Made by a program: the position numbers and the translations under genes. 64,000 nucleotides of DNA from Cephalopachus bancanus (Eukaryota > Chordata > Mammalia > Primates > Tarsiidae), in NCBI GenBank assembly GCA_027257055.1, contig JAPVLO010000278.1, forward strand, positions 620,001 to 684,000, read 5' to 3'. The notes below the pieces were generated by a model that saw only the letters and a list, made by a program, of their open reading frames with translations, did no database searches and had not been told where the DNA came from. Of this stretch, positions 25,300 to 64,000 are shown in pieces (the first letter of the stretch is position 1; each line of letters starts with the position of its first letter).

Positions 25300-28190
25300 T
25301 TGAGTTGGGAGTCTCACTCTGTCACCCAGGCTAGAGTACAGTGGCATGCTCACAGGCACCCCAGAGTCAGGATGGCCAGTAATGAGAACTGACAAAAACA
25401 TGGCAAAAATTCATCGAATTGTGTGTCAATATCACCAGCTGACTGTGAGAAGCATAGCATACCAAATAAACATCAATACAGAAAAAGGAAAATCTTAACT
25501 GAAAATCCTGGCATGAGAAAGGGGTGCACAAAAATGGTCCCCAAAGAGCTTTTGCATCATGACAATGCACCAGCTAACAAAGCACTGCTGGTGAGGCAGT
25601 TTTTAAGTTAGTAAACAAATAACTGTACTGGAACACCCTCCTCACTCACCTAATCTGACCCCCAAAACCTTCTTCTTTACCCAAAGATAAAGGAAATATT
25701 GAATGGAAGATATTTTGATGACATTCAGGACTTCAAGGGTAATACGATGACAGCTCTGATGGCCGTTCCAGAAAGAGTTCCAAAATTGCTTTGATGGGTA
25801 AATTAGGTGCTGGCATTGGTGCATAGCTTCCCAAGGTGAGGACTTCAAAGGTGACCATAGTGATATTCAGCAATGAGGTCAGTGGCACTTTTTCTAGGAT
25901 GAGTTCATGAACTTAACTGTCAGACCATATATGTATCTCTTCATTTTGAGTTCAGGCTCACCTAATTTTCAAGACCACCTCAGATTTTTAATAAGCAGTA
26001 AGTCTATAAAAGTCACCTTTGTCTGGCTTAATACATAGACAATTTTTTTTTAATTATTGGCAAGCTATCTGTTACTCAGACTTATCGCCAGGAAATACAG
26101 CAGTGATTGGGAGTATAAAGTTTGAAGTCCAACAGTTTAGGTATCTACCCTTGCTTTGCTCTTTGTCTTAGCTGTGTAAACTTGACCTGTTTTCTTTTCC
26201 TCCTTTAATTTGTCCTTTCTTCTGTAAAACACAGACATCAAGGAGACAGCACTAGAAATGTTGCCATTACTTTCTTTGAGAATTCTTTTTTTGTTATTTG
26301 GGAGTAACCTGGAGATGTTTTAGGTGTTTTCAACATGTATGTTGCCTGTTCTCTTGTTCTATCATGTGTCCCTTGAGGTACATATGATACGACAGACAAG
26401 TACAGAGTCCCAGGACACAGATTCTAGTCCCAGCTATATCATTATAGGATTTTGTATCCTTGGTCAAATTATTTTTCTTTCTTTACTTCTTTTTTTTTTT
26501 TTTTGAGTCAGAGTCTCATTCTGTCACCCAGCTGGAGTGCAGTGGCATACTCACAGCTACTGCAACCTCAACCTGTTGGGTTCAGGAGATCCTTCCGCCT
26601 CAGCCTTTCAAGTAGGTGCAACTACAGGCAAGCACCACCACGCCTGGCTAATTTTTTTTATTTTATTGTACAGACAAAGTCTCACTAAGTTGCCCAGGCT
26701 GATCTTAAACCTCTGTGCTCAGGCAATTCTCTTGCCTCTGCCTTCCAGAGTGCTGGAGTTACAGGCATCAGTCACTGCACCTGGCCTTGGTCTGGACCAC
26801 ATTATTTTTTTTATTTTAATTTTTTGAGTTGGAGTCTCACTCTGTCGCCTAGGCTGGAGTGCAGCGGCACGCTGACGGCCACTGCACCCTCAAGCTGGTG
26901 GCCTCAGGTGACTCTTCCTCCTCAGCCTTCCAAGTAGCTGGAACTACAGGCATGTGCCACCACGCCCAGCTAATTTTTAAAATTTTATTGTACAAAGTCC
27001 TGCCAAGTTGCCAAGGCTGATCTCGAACTCCTGGGCTCAGGCAATTCTCTCGCCTCTGCCTCTCAAAGTATTGGGATTACAGGTGTGAGACACCACACCC
27101 AGCCAAATTATTTTTCTCTTAAAAAGTTTTAAGAAAGTCTCAATAAAAGATGGAGCCTTCAATACATGAATGGTTCTCAAGATATTATCAAATGGAAATA
27201 CCAGTGTTATACCACCAACAAAAACTGAATAATGGCCTATTCCATCAACCTCAGATAAGAAGTTAACGGACAGAATATTTTCTACTTAACTCTTTTCTCC
27301 AGTATATTTTTCAAATACCAAGACTACAGATGTCCTTAAAAACTCAAAACATTTCGCTGTTTGGTTTGCTTTGTAGGTTTTAATACAGCACACAGCGTTC
27401 ATTTTTGGCTGGCAAAACTGCCTCCGAACTAAATGTGCTAAAACTATGCATTTTTGCAAAAAGCAGCAAGGTTCTTGTGGCTCTTGTATCATTCTCAGGA
27501 ACCTGCAGATGCACGAGTCTCACAAGAACCTGATCATGCTGTCTCCACCGCCTGGGGGCAAAGTCCAGCGGGCTTGGCATTGGGCAGTGAGAAGAAGGGG
27601 AGGGGAGAAGAGAGATGGGGATGGAGAACGGGAACAATAGAAGGAGAGGATCAAGGAAAAGCGAAAGAAAGGGAAAGGGGGAAAGGAGGAGGAAGGAAGG
27701 CGGGAGAGGAAAGGTAAGCGGGAGGAGAGGAGGAGGAGAGAAGGAGAGAAGAAAGGAAAAGAGAAGGGGAAGAGAGGGGGAGGACAGGGGGAAAGAGGAA
27801 GAAATACGGGAGGAGGGAGAAGAGGAGGGGGAGAGGAGAAAGGAAAAGAGAAGGGGGAAAAGAGAGGGGGAGAGCGGGGAGAGAGGAAGAAGTGCGGGAG
27901 GAGGGAGAAGAGAAAGGAAAAGAGAAGAAACCAGAGGAAAAAGAGAGGGGCGGAAAAGTGGGGGACGGCAAGGTGAGACACCCTGGCCCTCCGTTCGGGG
28001 AGGCCCGGCGGGGCGGCCTCCGGGGAGAGCGGCTCCAGGATCGGGAAGGCCGCTGCAGGCCAGTCGCCGTCTCCGCACTCACTGCATCCTTCTCGAACAT
28101 GCTAAGCCTGCGATCCCTCCTCGGCTCCAAGGGCGGCTGCTGAGGGGCCTGGCTGACGTTGGGCTTCCCGCCTCGGCCGCGCTTCTCCAT
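12198..28190 (-). CDS. TCTE3: TCTE3/DYNLT2, Tctex-type dynein light chain (whole gene span)
   Basis: Four coding exons on the minus strand (28190-28083, 22098-21892, 15177-15019, 12350-12240) join in frame to a 194-residue protein, against about 198 in human. Every junction has GT and AG. The protein starts [20 protein letters not shown], has a basic N-terminal tail, and carries the Tctex-type dynein light-chain fold from about residue 85 to the end ([12 protein letters not shown]). The family binds dynein intermediate chains. This member is expressed mainly in testis and is linked to cilia and sperm flagella, which is family knowledge. It shares a CpG-rich promoter head to head with ERMARD. 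The frame is intact, so the gene looks functional. Confidence 0.95.
12240..12350 (-). CDS. TCTE3: TCTE3 exon 4 (last coding exon)
   Basis: The acceptor CTCTCACAG precedes GTTGCCAGCAGAGG. The exon encodes [20 protein letters not shown] and ends [11 protein letters not shown] then TAG. It forms the C-terminal beta strands of the Tctex fold. Confidence 0.95.
   Translation of the reverse strand, partial: VASRGIWDVTWDNWISAKHEAESYVALILVFALYCE
12724..13017 (+). mobile_element. Alu SINE
   Basis: Plus-strand dimeric Alu in TCTE3 intron 3, antisense to the gene, with a 15-A tail. It is more diverged than most Alus in the window. Confidence 0.85.
13100..13605 (+). mobile_element. ancient MaLR/MLT1-like LTR
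   Basis: Diverged sequence with the pattern CTTGCTTTGAACAACACAAC, then GACCCCCGTGTAAGAAAGCCC, and a closing GGTGGTTTGTTGTGCAATAT, typical of an old MaLR-type solo LTR. The open frames in it are chance. Confidence 0.45.
14084..14374 (+). mobile_element. Alu SINE
   Basis: Plus-strand Alu beginning GCCGGGCTTGGTGGCTCAGC and ending in an AATAAATA tail. It is close to the subfamily consensus of this window and so probably fairly young. Confidence 0.9.
14420..14640 (+). mobile_element. MIR-like SINE fragment
   Basis: Text such as TAATGCTCATAACACCTCTA and TTTATAGGTGAAAACACTG fits a diverged MIR. It lies about 0.4 kb from TCTE3 exon 3. Confidence 0.45.
15019..15177 (-). CDS. TCTE3: TCTE3 exon 3
   Basis: A 159-bp exon of 53 codons from [20 protein letters not shown] to KTGQAIN, with an acceptor ending TTAAG and a consensus GTAAGT donor. 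It supplies the helices and first strand of the dynein light-chain fold. Confidence 0.95.
15178..17640. other. TCTE3 intron 2, part without recognised genes
   Basis: Apart from the Alu at 16303-16540 this is unique intronic sequence. The short open frames at 15778-16116 show no domain or splice context, and I see no exon. Confidence 0.6.
16303..16540 (+). mobile_element. Alu SINE, 3'-shortened
   Basis: Starts GGTCGGGCATGCTGGCTCAA and keeps both arms, but the end of the right arm and the A tail are lost after CACTGCACTCTAG. Confidence 0.82.
17640..18045 (+). mobile_element. class I endogenous retrovirus LTR fragment
   Basis: The TATATAAG box near 17901 is followed by AATAAAGTTTGTATGCTTTT and then CTGTTAACCTGTGTTATATC and TTAATTCCTAGGCC. 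This is the R-U5 layout of a gammaretrovirus-like solo LTR. The left boundary is unclear. Confidence 0.6.
18272..18575 (+). mobile_element. Alu SINE
   Basis: Plus-strand Alu with flanks AGAATATTTTG and GGATATTTTG, a likely target duplication. The right-arm end is duplicated or degraded around CACTGCACTCCAGTGAAAGC. Confidence 0.85.
19033..19325 (-). mobile_element. Alu SINE
   Basis: Reverse dimeric Alu starting TTTATTTTTGAGTAGGAGTC. The flanks ACAAAGATTAT and ACAAAGATAAT mark the target duplication. Confidence 0.9.
20219..20514 (+). mobile_element. Alu SINE with (CA)n tail
   Basis: Plus-strand Alu whose tail has become a CA repeat. The 13-bp target duplication AAATTAAAGCAGA is perfect. Confidence 0.92.
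20620..21135 (-). mobile_element. L1 3' fragment
   Basis: In reverse it carries the typical L1 3' UTR and ORF2 end. Readable marks are CATCCAAGTTGCTGCAAAGT, GGCTGCGTAACATTCCACTG and GTATATTCCCAGTAGGGGGA. The 3' UTR text matches that of the fragment at 41970-42120. Confidence 0.8.
21412..21843 (+). mobile_element. ancient interspersed repeat (LTR- or DNA-transposon-like)
   Basis: Begins TGGTTAATTTTATGTGGCAA and ends GAGCCAATTCCTATAATAAA, a pattern common to old mammalian repeats. It ends about 50 bp from the TCTE3 exon 2 donor. The open frames inside it on both strands are chance. Confidence 0.45.
21892..22098 (-). CDS. TCTE3: TCTE3 exon 2
   Basis: A 207-bp exon of 69 codons from [20 protein letters not shown] to KVQQILT, with donor GTAGGT. 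It is preceded on the minus strand by an unusually long pyrimidine tract (22101-22170). Confidence 0.95.
22101..22175 (-). promoter_or_regulatory. extended polypyrimidine tract at the TCTE3 exon 2 acceptor
   Basis: On the minus strand about 70 bases of CT-rich repeats (steps of CACTCT and CCCTCT) run into CACCTCCAG, the exon 2 acceptor. It is both a strong 3' splice-site tract and a simple repeat prone to length change. Confidence 0.6.
22219..22510 (+). mobile_element. Alu SINE
   Basis: Plus-strand Alu with flanks CCTGGTACA and CCTGTTACA, in TCTE3 intron 1 close to the exon 2 acceptor. Confidence 0.88.
22700..22832. repeat. two-unit hairpin repeat, possible small DNA transposon
   Basis: Two diverged 43-bp units (starting at 22711 and 22754) each contain a GGATGT-CCCTCT-GGACAT fold. 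The second forms a perfect 9-bp stem with a 3-base loop (22761-22781). TTAA at 22700 is followed by CCATTTGCAC, and TGCAAAT occurs at 22823. The ends therefore loosely resemble inverted termini of a TTAA-targeting element. Confidence 0.4.
23188..23405 (+). mobile_element. Alu SINE with internal deletions
   Basis: Starts GGCCAGGCGCAGTGGCTCAC. Parts of both arms are missing and it ends GAGTGAGAGTCTGACTCAAC. Flanks AAGTTCCTC and AAGTTCCAC suggest the target duplication. Confidence 0.82.
23540..24440 (-). mobile_element. old L1 ORF2 fragment
   Basis: In reverse orientation it contains classic L1 ORF2 text, including GGTAATGCTGACCTCACAGA and GATGTCTCCTCTTGCATTTT. It is strongly diverged with stops throughout and belongs to an older L1 subfamily. 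Confidence 0.75.
24441..25180. other. TCTE3 intron 1, no recognised element
   Basis: Unique intronic sequence with a short C run (24481-24488). No exon, RNA gene or repeat is recognised. The 97-codon open frame at 24331-24624 starts in L1 remains and is chance. Confidence 0.5.
25180..25297. repeat. compound (TA)n-(TG)n-(CA)n microsatellite
   Basis: Alternating TATATA and TGTGTG blocks on the left mirror CACACA and TATATA blocks on the right, forming an inverted repeat about 110 bp long. The purine-pyrimidine alternation could adopt cruciform or Z-DNA. Confidence 0.92.
25298..25370 (-). mobile_element. Alu fragment
   Basis: Only the terminal 70 bp of a reverse Alu (TTTGAGTTGGGAGTCTCACT and on) next to the microsatellite, which probably grew from its A tail. 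Confidence 0.75.
25371..25965 (+). mobile_element. mariner-like DNA transposon fossil
   Basis: Broken transposase codons are readable on the plus strand. [20 protein letters not shown] at about 25549-25608 carries the HDNAPA motif around the second catalytic Asp of mariner transposases. It is followed in shifted frames by an SDPQN-like block and a DDIQDF-like block near 25720. Stops and frameshifts show that it is dead. The subfamily is uncertain. Confidence 0.6.
26488..26786 (-). mobile_element. Alu SINE
   Basis: Reverse Alu starting with 17 T and GAGTCAGAGTCTCATTCTG, in TCTE3 intron 1 and therefore in the gene's sense orientation. A second reverse Alu follows within 30 bp. Confidence 0.88.
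26811..27104 (-). mobile_element. Alu SINE
   Basis: Reverse Alu with flanks ACATTATTTTTTTTA and AAATTATTTTTCTCTT. Its internal linker is short. It is tandem with the previous copy. Confidence 0.87.
27585..27960 (+). repeat. 370-bp polypurine (GA-rich) tract near the shared promoter
   Basis: Almost pure A and G on the plus strand with few interruptions. Imperfect internal duplications include GGGAGGAGGGAGAAGA, seen near 27807 and again at 27895. It lies in TCTE3 intron 1, about 120 bp beyond the exon 1 donor. Mirror-symmetric stretches could form triplex DNA. Open frames on both strands come from composition alone. Confidence 0.9.
28083..28190 (-). CDS. TCTE3: TCTE3 exon 1
   Basis: ATG at 28190-28188 opens 36 codons ending [10 protein letters not shown], followed by a GTGAGT donor. 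The sequence is GC-rich and lies in the shared CpG island. Longer frames running through the donor are not real. Confidence 0.93.
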
Positions 28191-28372
28191 CTTGCTCGGC
28201 TCTCGGAAGGCAGCCGCCCTTCAACGCCTCCGCCCCTCCCAGCGGAAGCGTTAGTCCTGGGCTGGCGCCTCGCGCGCGGCCGGAAGTGCCCGCCAGCATC
28301 GCAGGAAGCTGGGAGGCGGGGCTGTGAGTCGCCTGCGTCATCCGCGCGCGTCGCGCCCCGGGAAGGGAAGCT
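28191..28372. promoter_or_regulatory. bidirectional TCTE3/ERMARD promoter
   Basis: Only 182 bp separate the two initiator codons, which point away from each other. The gap holds an ETS-type site CCGGAAGTG (28280-28288) and a CRE-like TGCGTCA (28334-28340), both common in bidirectional promoters. Transcription start positions cannot be fixed from sequence. Confidence 0.8.
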
Positions 28373-63853
<35,481 letters not shown>

Positions 63854-64000
63854 GTAAGTTCCAGGACATCCTGGACTCAGCTAGTTAGAAGACTCAGCTG
63901 TTCTGTTTTAGAGCTTAAGAGCTTGGTAGCAGCACTGAAGTTCTCACCGCTACTGCCTGAGAGGACTCTTGAGATCAGCTTTGATAATATCTGCAAGCAT
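63854..64000 (+). other. ERMARD intron 15, start
   Basis: Sequence after the exon 15 donor GTAAGT. The remaining exons, encoding the C-terminal part with the predicted membrane segments, lie beyond the window. Confidence 0.8.

Noticed and set aside
25423..25611. A small gene with an HDNAPA motif
   Set aside because: It is a fragment of a mariner-type transposase with surrounding stops, and no flanking inverted termini are intact.

Overview
This is nuclear DNA from a primate, most likely a strepsirrhine (lemur or loris group). It has spliced vertebrate genes with GT-AG introns, CpG islands, L1, MIR and LTR repeats, and more than 25 dimeric Alu elements. Most Alus carry a shared non-human subfamily signature (starts such as GGCTTGGTGGCTCAGCCTGT, the phrase CTACAATAAAT, ends like GAGACTCCAACTC). 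The gene order PHF10 (minus) - TCTE3/DYNLT2 (minus) - ERMARD (plus) matches human 6q27. Species and subfamily names are inference.

Layout. About 1-1.7 kb is a CpG island holding the first coding exon of PHF10 on the minus strand; the rest of PHF10 lies beyond the left edge. At 2.0-2.8 kb is a 20-copy, 41-bp minisatellite, followed by repeat-rich intergenic DNA to 12.2 kb. TCTE3 (dynein light chain Tctex-type) occupies 12.2-28.2 kb on the minus strand, with four coding exons encoding a full 194-residue protein. At 28.19-28.37 kb a short CpG-rich bidirectional promoter separates the TCTE3 start from the ERMARD start. ERMARD then runs on the plus strand to the right edge. Fifteen exons join in one open frame of about 506 codons, and the last exons lie outside the window.

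ERMARD intron 9 (about 14 kb) is the most unusual region. It holds a minus-strand class II (betaretrovirus-like) endogenous retrovirus at 44278-53087, bounded by a perfect 6-bp target duplication (AAAAAG). Its interior is circularly permuted. In viral sense the order is a 114-bp piece of the U3 start, the 3' part of RT, RNase H, integrase, env, polypurine tract, one complete 1389-bp LTR, primer binding site, gag, dUTPase-protease, the 5' part of RT, then the last 13 bp of the LTR. This looks like a one-LTR circle opened inside RT and captured in an older solo LTR of the same family. Next to it is an 86-bp templated insertion with its own 12-bp duplication, copied in reverse from sequence on the other side of the provirus. 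All viral genes are disrupted.

Other points of interest are a full-length U1 snRNA retrocopy in intron 11, a 140-bp direct duplication on either side of the 30-bp exon 10, and a 61-bp minisatellite that starts at the exon 14 splice donor and repeats donor-like sites through intron 14.
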